Shown piece after piece: positions 1 to 8,487 of a DNA stretch of 64,000 nt. The notes beneath the pieces were generated by a model that saw nothing but the letters and a program-made list of their open reading frames with translations, ran no database searches and was not told the DNA's origin. The DNA lies in assembly GCA_934095865.1 (NCBI GenBank), contig CAKOKU010000001.1, forward strand, positions 88,693 to 152,692, given 5' to 3'. The number at the start of each line of letters is the position of its first letter. Position 1 is the stretch's first letter. A program made the position numbers and the translations under genes. Source of the stretch: an uncultured Bacilli bacterium (lineage in GTDB: Bacteria > Bacillota_I > Bacilli_A > RF39 > UBA660).

Positions 1-1
1 T

Positions 2-1018
2 TTTAATAATTTTTATACACCTGTTAATTTAAGTACTATTGGAGGGGAATTTCAAGATTTAACTGGATTATTTGCTAATTTAAATGATCTTAATAGTTAT
101 TGGCGTAAAGGAACAAATTATTTTCCTTATGGATTTGGTACTATGTATAAAAACGCTGGTTATAGTGTTAAAAGTTATCATTCTAACAGTGCATATTTTC
201 AAGATCGTAATGTTTATTTGAAAAATTTAGGTTTTGATTATTTTAAAGCGAGATATACTGGTTTAGAAAAATTAATGGATTGTAGTAAATGGCCACCAAG
301 TGATTATGATATGGTTAAGGCAACTATTGATGAATATATTAATGAAGACAAATTTATGACTTATTATGTGTCGGTTTCTGGGCATATGCCTTATAGTCGT
401 AGTGGCAATAATATAGTTGCAAAGAATTGGGATTTGGTTAAGAATCTTGATTTAAGTAATGAGGCTAAAGGATATTTGGCCGCCAACATTGAGCTTGATA
501 AAGCTTTGGCATTTTTGATTGAGAGTTTAGAGGCCTCTGGGAAATTAGATGATACCGTCATTGCCGTAGTTCCTGATCACTATCCTTATAGTATGAATAT
601 CAATTCAATTAATGAACTTTCTACGTATGAACGTGATGAAGTTGTCGAAGTAAATCATAATACTTTGATTATTTGGAACAATCAAATGGATAATATTCAA
701 ATAGATAAAGTAGCATCTCAGTTAGATTTTATGCCAACTTTATATAATTTATTTGGTTTAGAGTATGATAGTCGTTTATTTATGGGAAAAGATATTCTAT
801 CAGATACTTTAGGCGTAGCTTATTTTGCTAATCGGAGTTGGGTAACCAATGAAGGTACTTATTTTGCTTCAACTAATAAGTTTGCAGCTAAAGATAATAA
901 AGAAGTTAGCGAAGAATATATAAAAAATATTAATAATTTGGTAGCCAATAGAATAAATATGAGCAAATTAATAATCGAGAAAAATTATTATAATGTTGTT
1001 TTTAATAGTAAGAAATAA
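2..1018 (+). CDS. LTA synthase-family sulfatase-fold protein, 5' truncated by the window edge
   Basis: This is the extracellular catalytic domain of a lipoteichoic-acid-synthase-type enzyme (glycerophosphate transferase, sulfatase fold). The frame is open from base 2, so the membrane part and true start lie outside the window. Seen: an STIGGEF stretch near the left edge whose Thr (35-37) sits where the family has its catalytic threonine, SVSGHMPYS (metal/substrate His), VVPDHYPY (metal-binding Asp-His) and QLDFMPTLYNLFGL near the end. These appear in the order typical of LtaS. Whether it makes LTA or another polyglycerophosphate cannot be told from this fragment. Confidence 0.85.
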   Translation, partial: FNNFYTPVNLSTIGGEFQDLTGLFANLNDLNSYWRKGTNYFPYGFGTMYKNAGYSVKSYHSNSAYFQDRNVYLKNLGFDYFKARYTGLEKLMDCSKWPPSDYDMVKATIDEYINEDKFMTYYVSVSGHMPYSRSGNNIVAKNWDLVKNLDLSNEAKGYLAANIELDKALAFLIESLEASGKLDDTVIAVVPDHYPYSMNINSINELSTYERDEVVEVNHNTLIIWNNQMDNIQIDKVASQLDFMPTLYNLFGLEYDSRLFMGKDILSDTLGVAYFANRSWVTNEGTYFASTNKFAAKDNKEVSEEYIKNINNLVANRINMSKLIIEKNYYNVVFNSKK

Positions 1019-1174
1019 ATAAGTATAATTTATGTCAATTAGCAAAAATATTTTGGTTAAAGTTTTCAGTTAAATGAGAAATAGTGTAAAATATTAGGTA
1101 ATTATTAATAAATGATAATTAAGACTTTAATAAGAAAGGAAAATCTTATATTAGTTAGAGATTAGGTAGTTATT

Positions 1175-2992
1175 ATGTGTGGAATTGCAGGATTTGTTGA
1201 TAAAACAATTAAAAATAAAGAAAAAGTAATTAAGGATATGGCGGAACGTATTAAATACCGTGGGCCAGATGGGGAAGGCTATTATATAGATGATAATGTT
1301 GCTTTGGCTCATCGTCGCTTGGCGATCATTGATCTTTCTAGTGGGGGTCAACCTCAATATAATGAAGATAAATCAATGGTAATAGTTTTTAATGGAGAAA
1401 TATATAATTTTGCTGAATTAAAAACTGAATTAAAAAAGTGTGGCCATAAATTTAGTAACAAAAGTGATACAGAAGTTATTATCCATGGTTATGAAGAATG
1501 GGGTACTAATGTTACTAGTAAATTACGTGGAATGTTTGCTTTTGCTATATGGGATAAAAAGAAAGAATGTTTATTTATGGCAAGAGATGGCTTTGGAATA
1601 AAACCACTTTATTATGCTAAATTTGGTAATTCCTTTATGTTTGCATCAGAAATTAAAGCTTTCTTAGATCATCCTTCATTTAAAAAAGAGTTAAATAAAG
1701 AAATATTAAGTAGTTATTTATGTTTTAATTCAACTCCAACTGAAGAAACGTTTTTTAAAGGGGTCTTTAGAGTAAAACCTGGTTATCAACTTTTATATAA
1801 AGATGGTAAAATTCATAAAGAACAATTTTTTAAATTAGAGTTTGTTCCTAAAGAAGAAGATATGGATGAAATTGTTCAAAAAATAGATAAAGCTATGAGA
1901 AGTTCAGTTCAATATCATCAAATTAGTGATGTTCCGGTTGGTTCTTTTCTATCCAGTGGGATTGATTCTTCTTATTTAGTTTCATTAGCCAAACCAGCTA
2001 AAACTTTTACGGTTGGCTATGATAATCCTAAATATGATGAGATAAGATATGCTAAAGATTTAGCGGATAAATTAGGAATAGAAAATGTTTCACATAAAAT
2101 TACAAAGAAAGAGTATTTAGAAGCTTTTCCTAATATTATGTATCATATGGATGAACCACTTGCAGATCCTTCGGCAATTGCTCTCTATTTTGTTGCTGAG
2201 ATTGCTTCTAAGGATGTTAAGGTTGTTATGTCTGGCGAAGGTGCTGATGAATTATTTGCTGGTTACTTAAATTACCGTGAAGAAATTGACCAAGCTTGGT
2301 ATATGAAAATTCCTTATTTCTTACGTCATACGGCTAGTTTCATGGCGTCTTTGTTACCAGAAGTAAGAGGCTTTAATTTTGTTTACCGTCGCGGTCAAAA
2401 ATTAGAAGATTATAATATTGGCCTTGGTAGAGTATTTAGAGATAAAGAAGCTAAAGCAATTGTTAATTATCCTAACCAGTTGGATACGAGAGATATTGTC
2501 GCTCCTTTATATGAACAGTATAAAAATAATACTGATTTAGAAAAGAGACAGGCAGTTGACTTTTATTATTGGTTAGTTCAAGACTTCTTACATGCTGTTG
2601 ATAGAACAACTATGATGTTTGGCTTGGAAGCTAGAACACCTTTCTTAGATAAAGAAGTTTATGAAGTGGCTAAGTATTTGCCTAAATATGCTAAAGTAAA
2701 TAAAGAAACCACTAAAGTTGCGTTACGTATGGCCGCTAAAGAAGTCATTCCTAATGAAGCATATAAAAAGAAAAAACTAGGCTTTCCAGTTCCATTAAGA
2801 GAATGGATAAGAGAAGATGACTTATATAATGAAATAAAAGATAAGTTTAATAGTCCGGCTGCTTGTGAATTATTTAACCATAAGAGAATCATTAAGCTTT
2901 TAGAAGATCATAAGTCTGGTAAGAAAGATTGTTATAAAAAAGTATGGACAATTTATACATTCTTAGTTTGGTATGAGCAATTTTTTGCTTAA
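1175..2992 (+). CDS. asnB: Asparagine synthetase (glutamine-hydrolysing)
   Basis: Converts aspartate to asparagine using glutamine and ATP in the cytoplasm. The protein has 605 residues. MCGIAGF at the start puts the N-terminal nucleophile Cys directly after the initiator Met, which fixes the start. The class II amidotransferase domain covers about residues 2-200. The ATP-pyrophosphatase (synthetase) domain follows with its PP-loop FLSSGIDSS near residue 265, and GEGADELFAGY further on. The upstream RBS is weak. It is followed by a bidirectional hairpin shared with the convergent gene, so it is probably monocistronic. Confidence 0.95.
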   Translation: MCGIAGFVDKTIKNKEKVIKDMAERIKYRGPDGEGYYIDDNVALAHRRLAIIDLSSGGQPQYNEDKSMVIVFNGEIYNFAELKTELKKCGHKFSNKSDTEVIIHGYEEWGTNVTSKLRGMFAFAIWDKKKECLFMARDGFGIKPLYYAKFGNSFMFASEIKAFLDHPSFKKELNKEILSSYLCFNSTPTEETFFKGVFRVKPGYQLLYKDGKIHKEQFFKLEFVPKEEDMDEIVQKIDKAMRSSVQYHQISDVPVGSFLSSGIDSSYLVSLAKPAKTFTVGYDNPKYDEIRYAKDLADKLGIENVSHKITKKEYLEAFPNIMYHMDEPLADPSAIALYFVAEIASKDVKVVMSGEGADELFAGYLNYREEIDQAWYMKIPYFLRHTASFMASLLPEVRGFNFVYRRGQKLEDYNIGLGRVFRDKEAKAIVNYPNQLDTRDIVAPLYEQYKNNTDLEKRQAVDFYYWLVQDFLHAVDRTTMMFGLEARTPFLDKEVYEVAKYLPKYAKVNKETTKVALRMAAKEVIPNEAYKKKKLGFPVPLREWIREDDLYNEIKDKFNSPAACELFNHKRIIKLLEDHKSGKKDCYKKVWTIYTFLVWYEQFFA

Positions 2993-2994
2993 TA

Positions 2995-3026
2995 AAAAAT
3001 ACATAAGGTTTTTCCTATGTATTTTT
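2995..3026. terminator. Bidirectional rho-independent terminator
   Basis: An inverted repeat (AAAAATACATAAGG against CCTATGTATTTTT, one bulged A) around a T-rich loop, with A/T runs on both sides. It lies between the convergent asnB and the minus-strand gene, whose stop codon it overlaps. Confidence 0.75.
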
Positions 3027-4041
3027 ATTTTGTTAAGCTTCTAGATTTGCTGTTGAGTTCTTGTTTTACGTCTTGATTAATTAAGGCAGTTATTTGATTA
3101 ATTTCAGCAACACTTAAATTTTGTTCGCCAATGGAACCAATAGAACCGTATTTTCCATCATTAATGTAGCCACTTAAGTTTTCAAATCTATCTTTATAAA
3201 CGTCTTTTTCATTCCAAAAATCGTTGCCATTAATTTCGTAATAAATGCCGGTTCCTAAGTTTAGGACTGGTACTAGAACTTTTTCACCATCTTTGTCTTT
3301 AATTAGTAGTTCAATAAAAAGAACATTATATTTTTCATTGTTATTGGCATCTTCTTTTACTTGTTCTAAGATTTCTTCATCACTTTTGTTTGCGTATTTT
3401 TTGTTTAAATCATTTAAAATCGTTTTAACGGTTCTGATACTACCTTCTGTTCTTAGAAAAAAAACTTGTTGCTCTTCATTGGTTAAGAATTCACATGCTG
3501 GTCGGAAATTGTAGGCTACCCAAAAATCAAATGTAAATAAACCATTAATTTCTGTATAAGTTCCGGCTTTAGAATCATAATCAAATAAGTAAAATTTATT
3601 GCCAGATTCTTTAGATTTAACATAACCAATACATTGGAAATACATGGATAAATCAACTTTGTCGTACCTAATTAATTCAGTTTCTTGACTTGGATCTTCT
3701 GAATTGCTAGTCGCGTTTTCATTAGGACTACTAGTTTCTGTTTCTTTATTATCAGTCTCATCATTTGAGCCAGTAGTTCTTGAACTGTCTTGCAGTGCTT
3801 TACTAGAAACACTAAGTTCTGATTCTTTAGTCATTTCTGAAGTCACAAGTGACTTTTCTAACTCAGATTCTTCTTTAACATATTCACTAGAAATGCTACT
3901 AGAAGCACTTTTTGGTTCTTGATATTTTTTAGTTGATTCATTAGCCCCTTTAGAAGACATTACTGCTGAGTAAAGGACATAAGCACCTACCATAAGCATT
4001 GCCATTGCAGCAGCCGCATCTTCGTGATTTCTTCCATTCAT
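3025..4041 (-). CDS. Membrane-anchored protein of unknown function with Ser/Glu/Thr-rich stalk
   Basis: Not recognised. One hydrophobic segment lies close to the N-terminus (about residues 8-28), followed by a low-complexity stalk rich in Ser, Glu and Thr (about 35-115) and a folded C-terminal region with many aromatic and charged residues. This looks like an extracytoplasmic domain on a flexible linker. The start is ambiguous: AGGAGG lies 11 nt before ATG 4041 and 5 nt before an in-frame TTG at 4047; ATG is preferred here. A good promoter (TTGACA-17-TAGGAT) lies upstream. Monocistronic. Confidence 0.7.
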   Translation of the reverse strand: MNGRNHEDAAAAMAMLMVGAYVLYSAVMSSKGANESTKKYQEPKSASSSISSEYVKEESELEKSLVTSEMTKESELSVSSKALQDSSRTTGSNDETDNKETETSSPNENATSNSEDPSQETELIRYDKVDLSMYFQCIGYVKSKESGNKFYLFDYDSKAGTYTEINGLFTFDFWVAYNFRPACEFLTNEEQQVFFLRTEGSIRTVKTILNDLNKKYANKSDEEILEQVKEDANNNEKYNVLFIELLIKDKDGEKVLVPVLNLGTGIYYEINGNDFWNEKDVYKDRFENLSGYINDGKYGSIGSIGEQNLSVAEINQITALINQDVKQELNSKSRSLTK

Positions 4042-4091
4042 AAACAATTATTCCTCCTCTTATTAATAGAAGTTTCCTTCAACTGGTGATT

Positions 4092-4120
4092 ATCCTAGCA
4101 CTAAGTTTACAATATGTCAA
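4092..4120 (-). promoter_or_regulatory. Sigma-A-type promoter for the minus-strand membrane protein
   Basis: On the minus strand, TTGACA (4120-4115) and TAGGAT (4097-4092) are separated by 17 bp, with a TGC extended -10. Confidence 0.65.
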
Positions 4121-4201
4121 GCACGTTACAAGTGGTAATGAGATTTTTAAGATAGTATTGAATAATTAATAATTATCTAAAAAAGTTTTTTGATAAAATA
4201 C

Positions 4202-4231
4202 TTGCTTAATATCAATATTTAAGTATATAAT
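4202..4231 (+). promoter_or_regulatory. Promoter of the leuS T-box operon
   Basis: TTGCTT (4202-4207), an 18-bp spacer and a perfect TATAAT (4226-4231). It lies just upstream of the T-box leader. Confidence 0.6.
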
Positions 4232-4237
4232 ATGAGT

Positions 4238-4436
4238 TGTAAACGAAGAAGAAATTTAAAAGTAGTAGTATATGATGCTTTAAAAGAGAGTTTGTGGTTG
4301 GTGAAAACAAATAAAGATAATATATGAACTTGTTTAAATTAGTTTAAATGGGTAATTCCTATATCAATTTAGAGTATAATGTTAAGGTGGTACCGCGTAA
4401 ATTCGCCCTTATTTGGGAGTTTTGCGCGTTTTTTAT
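4238..4436 (+). promoter_or_regulatory. T-box leader, leucine-specific
   Basis: A tRNA-sensing transcription attenuator. The T-box core AAGGTGGTACCGCG is at 4384-4397, with UGGU able to pair with the ACCA end of an uncharged tRNA. The stem I region carries the AGAGAG and GGTTGGTG-type motifs (about 4285-4305). The probable specifier is CTT (Leu) at 4329-4331, preceded by GAA. The competing terminator uses CGCG 4394-4397 with CGCG 4425-4428, CCC with GGG, and a T-run ending near 4434. It should raise expression of the downstream membrane protein and leuS when tRNA-Leu is uncharged. Confidence 0.9.
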
Positions 4437-4451
4437 TGGAGGTGTTGTCGA

Positions 4452-4859
4452 TTGAATACAATAATTTTTAATTTAATTTTCTTTGTAGTAGTCTTTCTAA
4501 TAGTGTATATTTTTTGCTACTACATATCTGGAAGAATAAAAACGCCAAAGACTAGTGGCAAGAAAAATGGTAAGAAAAAGAAAGAAAAACAGTTTAAATA
4601 TACTAATGAAGGTAGATTATTAATTATTCGTTATAATTTAGATGAAAAGAAAGTTGATTATCAAGAACTATTAAAATGGACAAGTTTTTGCAATGCTTTC
4701 ATAATTAGTTTGACATCAACAATTATAAGTAATATTCCACTCAAAATCCAATGGCAATTATCAATTGCGTTTGTTCTACTCTTTGCACTTATATATGCAA
4801 TATTTGAAATTGTAGGAAGACATTTAAATAAGAAATGGGGAAAAGAAAATGACAAGTAA
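4452..4859 (+). CDS. Small membrane protein of unknown function, first gene of the leuS operon
   Basis: Not recognised. The frame is open from 4413, but that lies inside the T-box terminator. The supported start is TTG 4452, 9 nt after GGAGG (4438-4442), giving 135 residues. There is an N-terminal membrane segment (about residues 3-27), a very Lys-rich cytoplasmic loop (about 30-50) and two further hydrophobic segments near residues 85-125. It overlaps leuS by 11 bases and lies downstream of the leucine T-box, so it should be co-induced with leuS on leucine limitation. A role in amino-acid physiology is only inference. Confidence 0.75.
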   Translation: MNTIIFNLIFFVVVFLIVYIFCYYISGRIKTPKTSGKKNGKKKKEKQFKYTNEGRLLIIRYNLDEKKVDYQELLKWTSFCNAFIISLTSTIISNIPLKIQWQLSIAFVLLFALIYAIFEIVGRHLNKKWGKENDK

Positions 4860-7266
4860 TTATTTAGAAATTGAAAAAAAATGGCAAAAATATTGGGAAG
4901 AACACGAAACTTTTAAAGCTGTAACTGGTAGTTCAAAGAAACCTTTTTATGCATTAGTAGAGTTTCCTTATCCATCCGGAGCTGGCCTTCATGTTGGTCA
5001 TGTTAGAAGTTATACTGCACTAGATGCTTTATCTCGTATGAAAAGGATGCAAGGTTTTAATGTCTTGTTTCCAATGGGATGGGATGCTTTTGGAGCTCCT
5101 GCTGAACAATATGCAATTAAAAATCATGTTCATCCTAAAGAAGCTACTAAAGTAAATATTGCTAATTTTAAAAAACAGATGCAATCTTTAGGCTTTAGTT
5201 TTGATTGGTCGCGTGAATTCTCGACTACGGATCCTGAATATTATAAATGGACACAATGGCAATTTTTACAATTTTATAAACATAATATGGCTTATAAAGC
5301 AACTGTTCCTGTTAATTGGTGTCCAAACTGTAAGACTGTTTTGTCTAATGAAGATGCCGCTGGCGGCGTTTGTGAACGTTGTGGAAGTCCAGTTGTTCAA
5401 AAAGAAAAATCACAATGGATGCTAAAAATGAGCAGTTATGCTGAAGATTTGCTTAAGGGCTTGGATGATACTAATTTTGCTCCTAAAGTTAAGCTTGGCC
5501 AAATAAATTGGATAGGCAAATCGACTGGGGTTGAAGTTGATATTGATATAGTTGGTGGTGGTAAATTTCAAATATTTACTACTTGTATAGAAACAATATA
5601 TGGTATTACTTTCTTTGTTATTGCTCCCGATGGTAAATTGATTAAAGAATTAATGCCTAGAGTAGAAAATAAAGATGAAGTTTTAGCCTATATTGAAGAA
5701 ACAGCTAAGAAATCTAATATGGACCGTACAGAATTGAATAAGGTAAAGATTGGTTGTCTAGTTAAAGGGATTAAAGCTATTAATCCAGTAACTGGTAGGG
5801 AAGTTCCCATTTTCTTAGGAGATTTTGTTTTAGGCGATTATGGAACCGGTGCGGTTATGGCCGTACCAGCTCATGATACTAGAGATTATGAATATGCTAA
5901 AGTTCATGATATTCCAATGCTTGAAGTTGTAACTGGGGGAGATATTAGTAAAAATGCTTATGCCAAAGAAGATTATTTAGATAATCCTGATGCCAAACTT
6001 ATCAACAGTGGTGAATTTACAGGACTTTCTGTGAAGGATGCGAAAGTAGCCATTACTAAATATTTGGAAGATAAAGGCATTGCTCGTGTCGTTAATAACT
6101 ATAAAATGCGTGATTGGATATTCTCTCGTCAAAGATTCTGGGGTGAACCAATTCCAATGATTTATTGTGATAAGTGTGGTTGGCAACCAGTTCCAGAAGA
6201 AGAATTACCATTGTTGCTCCCAGATGTAGCTGAATATGAACCAACAGATACTGGTGAATCACCTCTAGCAAAAATTACAGATTGGGTAAATTGTAAATGT
6301 CCAAAATGTGGTGGTGCTGCGAAAAGAGAAACAGATACAATGCCAAACTGGGCTGGTTCAAGCTGGTATTTCTTAAGATTCATGGATGCTCATAATGAAG
6401 AATGTTTTGCTTCTTATGATGCAATGAAGTATTGGAATCATGTTGATTGGTATAATGGCGGCATGGAACATACGGCAAGACATTTACTATATGCTAGATT
6501 CTGGGTTCAATTCTTATATAATATTGGATTAGTACCACATAAAGAAATGATTTGGACTCGTGTTTCTCATGGTATGGTTTTAGGACCAGATAATCAAAAA
6601 ATGAGTAAATCAAAAGGCAATGTTATCAATCCAGATGATATTGTTAATGAATATGGTGCTGATATCTTAAGAGTTTATGAAATGTTTATGGGTGATTATC
6701 AATTAGATGCTCCTTGGTCAACTGATTCTTTGAGAGGTTGTAAACGTTTCATTGAAAAAATAATTAGATTAAAAGATAAAGTTAATAATTTAGATGGCTA
6801 TACTAGTTCTTTAGAAAGCTTACAACATAAGTCTATTAAGAAAGTTACTAATGATATGACAACAATGGGATATAATACAGTAATTTCGACATTAATGATT
6901 TTGGCTAATGCTTATGATGATGCTCAATCTATTACTAGGTTAGATTATAACTTGTTGTTGACTCTATTAAACCCAATGGCTCCACATATTACAGAAGAGT
7001 TAAATGAACAAATTGGCTTTAAACCTATTTGTGAATCGGAATGGCCAGTTTATGATGAAGCTAAGACTGTGGATGTAGAAAAAGAAATTGGGGTTCAAGT
7101 TAATGGTAAATTACGTGCTAGTATTAAAGTTAGTATAAATGATGATGAAGCCATTTTAAAAGAAAAAGCATTAAAAGAAGACAATGTCAAAAAGTTTATT
7201 GAAGGCAAAGAAATTGTTAAAGTAATTGCTATTAAAGGTAAAATAGTTAACATTGTAGTTAAGTAG
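4849..7266 (+). CDS. leuS: Leucyl-tRNA synthetase with a diverged editing motif
   Basis: Class I aminoacyl-tRNA synthetase that charges tRNA-Leu. The 805 residues are full length for the bacterial enzyme. The HIGH motif is HVGH (48-51), KMSKS is at 584-588, and there are Zn-ribbon CPNC/CERC and a second CDKC/CPKC ribbon. The CP1 editing domain is present. Its usual TTRPDT motif reads TTCIET (residues 244-249), while the later GTGAVMAVPAHD...D element, including the editing Asp residues, is kept. YNGGMEH replaces the common YxGGxEH form, so this is a divergent LeuRS lineage. Controlled by the upstream leucine T-box; a terminator follows the stop. Confidence 0.97.
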   Translation: MTSNYLEIEKKWQKYWEEHETFKAVTGSSKKPFYALVEFPYPSGAGLHVGHVRSYTALDALSRMKRMQGFNVLFPMGWDAFGAPAEQYAIKNHVHPKEATKVNIANFKKQMQSLGFSFDWSREFSTTDPEYYKWTQWQFLQFYKHNMAYKATVPVNWCPNCKTVLSNEDAAGGVCERCGSPVVQKEKSQWMLKMSSYAEDLLKGLDDTNFAPKVKLGQINWIGKSTGVEVDIDIVGGGKFQIFTTCIETIYGITFFVIAPDGKLIKELMPRVENKDEVLAYIEETAKKSNMDRTELNKVKIGCLVKGIKAINPVTGREVPIFLGDFVLGDYGTGAVMAVPAHDTRDYEYAKVHDIPMLEVVTGGDISKNAYAKEDYLDNPDAKLINSGEFTGLSVKDAKVAITKYLEDKGIARVVNNYKMRDWIFSRQRFWGEPIPMIYCDKCGWQPVPEEELPLLLPDVAEYEPTDTGESPLAKITDWVNCKCPKCGGAAKRETDTMPNWAGSSWYFLRFMDAHNEECFASYDAMKYWNHVDWYNGGMEHTARHLLYARFWVQFLYNIGLVPHKEMIWTRVSHGMVLGPDNQKMSKSKGNVINPDDIVNEYGADILRVYEMFMGDYQLDAPWSTDSLRGCKRFIEKIIRLKDKVNNLDGYTSSLESLQHKSIKKVTNDMTTMGYNTVISTLMILANAYDDAQSITRLDYNLLLTLLNPMAPHITEELNEQIGFKPICESEWPVYDEAKTVDVEKEIGVQVNGKLRASIKVSINDDEAILKEKALKEDNVKKFIEGKEIVKVIAIKGKIVNIVVK

Positions 7267-7296
7267 AAATTAGTAAGAATTCTTGCTAATTTTTTC
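7267..7296 (+). terminator. Rho-independent terminator after leuS
   Basis: AAATTAGTAAG pairs with CTTGCTAATTT across an AATT loop, followed by a T-run. Confidence 0.8.
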
Positions 7297-7332
7297 TTAA
7301 TTAAGAGATAATTTAAACCACTTTGAAAGCGA

Positions 7333-7361
7333 TTGACAAGCCTTAAATACTTTGATAAAAT
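7333..7361 (+). promoter_or_regulatory. Strong promoter of rplU-prp-rpmA
   Basis: Perfect TTGACA (7333-7338), a 17-bp spacer and TAAAAT (7356-7361) with a TGA extended -10. One of the best promoters in the window. Confidence 0.85.
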
Positions 7362-7367
7362 AACAGA

Positions 7368-7450
7368 TGTTTTAAGGGCTTTCTTTAAAACCGCACTGAA
7401 AAGGTATAAAAAGAGTATTATTACCACCTTAAAGGCGCGTCTTGAGATAT
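7368..7450 (+). promoter_or_regulatory. Probable ribosomal L21 leader
   Basis: About 95 bases of untranslated leader separate the promoter from rplU. They contain candidate pairings AAGGT/ACCTT and CCGC with GCG around an AU-rich interior. Bacilli carry an autoregulatory L21 leader in this position; assignment rests on position and weak pairing only. Confidence 0.4.
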
Positions 7451-7462
7451 AAGGAGGTAAAT

Positions 7463-7765
7463 ATGAAAGCTATATTTGTAACAGGTGGAAAACAATATTG
7501 TGTTTCTGAAGGCGATGTTATTTACGTTGAAAAATTAGATGCTGAAGTTGGCAAAGAAGTTACTTTTGATGAAGTACTTATGGCTGATACTGTATTTGGT
7601 AATCCAACAGTAAAAGGCGCTAGTGTAGTTGGAATTGTTGAAAAACAAGGAAGACAAAAGAAAATTACCGTATTTAAGTACAAACCTAAAAAGAAATATC
7701 GTAAAAAACAAGGACATAGACAACCATATACTAAGGTTACTATTAAGTCTATTAATGTTAAGTAA
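7463..7765 (+). CDS. rplU: 50S ribosomal protein L21
   Basis: Structural protein of the large subunit. It has 100 residues from ATG 7463, which follows AAGGAGG by 5 nt; an upstream in-frame TTG (7442) precedes the RBS and is rejected. [12 protein letters not shown] at the start and the basic tail [18 protein letters not shown] are typical L21. First gene of the conserved rplU-prp-rpmA operon. Confidence 0.97.
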   Translation: MKAIFVTGGKQYCVSEGDVIYVEKLDAEVGKEVTFDEVLMADTVFGNPTVKGASVVGIVEKQGRQKKITVFKYKPKKKYRKKQGHRQPYTKVTIKSINVK

Positions 7766-7767
7766 TT

Positions 7768-8079
7768 ATGATAAAAGTGAACTGTGTAGTATCTAATGAA
7801 TTAATTGAAAGTGTTACTATTAAAGGTCATGCAGATTATGCTTCTTATGGTAAGGACATTGTTTGTGCTGCTGTATCTAGTATAGTTACGACGACTGTTA
7901 ATGATATATTAACTTTAGATGATAAAGCAATTAATTATGATACTAACGATGGTAGTGTAGAAATTACTGTCATTCAAGATAATGTTATAGCTAACAAATT
8001 GTTAAATACTATGTTGAATATGTTAAAAGAGTTAGCGGATAATTATCCAAAGAATATAAAAATAGGAGGATTAAAATGA
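7768..8079 (+). CDS. prp: Ribosomal-processing cysteine protease Prp
   Basis: Removes the N-terminal extension of ribosomal protein L27 in Bacillota. The 103 residues match the family. The catalytic pair is His21 in IKGHADYA and Cys33 in DIVCAAVS. It lies between rplU and rpmA and overlaps rpmA by 4 bases (ATGA), the conserved arrangement. Its substrate, the next gene, carries the matching cleavage motif. Confidence 0.93.
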   Translation: MIKVNCVVSNELIESVTIKGHADYASYGKDIVCAAVSSIVTTTVNDILTLDDKAINYDTNDGSVEITVIQDNVIANKLLNTMLNMLKELADNYPKNIKIGGLK

Positions 8080-8363
8080 ACTTTATGAAATTGAATATCC
8101 AATTATTTGCTCACGTTAAAGCACAAGGTTCTACTCAAAACGGTAGAGATTCTGTTGGTCGTAGATTAGGAGCTAAGGCTAGTGATGGTGAAGTCATCAA
8201 TGCTGGTTCAATTATCTACCGTCAAAGAGGAACAAAAATTTATCCGGGAACAAATGTTGGAATGGGTAAAGACCATACTTTATATGCAAAAATAACTGGT
8301 GTAGTTAAGTATGAACGTCTTGGAAGAGATAAGAAAAAAGTAAGTGTATACGAAGTAAAGTAG
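8076..8363 (+). CDS. rpmA: 50S ribosomal protein L27 with Prp-cleaved leader
   Basis: L27 contributes to the peptidyl-transferase centre. The protein begins with the short extension [13 protein letters not shown], which matches the Prp cleavage motif of Bacillota (cut expected after LF, before Ala), followed by the L27 body [16 protein letters not shown]. Either ATG 8076 or ATG 8085 could start it; AGGAGG inside prp best fits 8076. 95 residues. Confidence 0.95.
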   Translation: MNFMKLNIQLFAHVKAQGSTQNGRDSVGRRLGAKASDGEVINAGSIIYRQRGTKIYPGTNVGMGKDHTLYAKITGVVKYERLGRDKKKVSVYEVK

Positions 8364-8416
8364 TATACTCTTTTTTATTTATAAATATAGTTAATTAATT
8401 TTAATTTTTATTTAAT

Positions 8417-8446
8417 AAGGGCTTAATTATATTAAGTGCTTTTTTC
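8417..8446 (+). terminator. Rho-independent terminator after rpmA
   Basis: AAGGGCTTAAT pairs with ATTAAGTGCTT (two imperfect positions) across a TATA loop and runs into T6. Confidence 0.65.
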
Positions 8447-8487
8447 TTGCTTTCTATGGTAAAATATCATTAATGAAGGTGGTATTT

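Noticed and set aside
1053..1092. A promoter for asnB
   Set aside because: TAAAAT at 1087 has only a poor TTTTCA-like -35 at 18 bp; too weak to list.
4413..4451. Upstream extension of the small membrane protein
   Set aside because: It lies inside the T-box terminator and before the GGAGG that serves TTG 4452.
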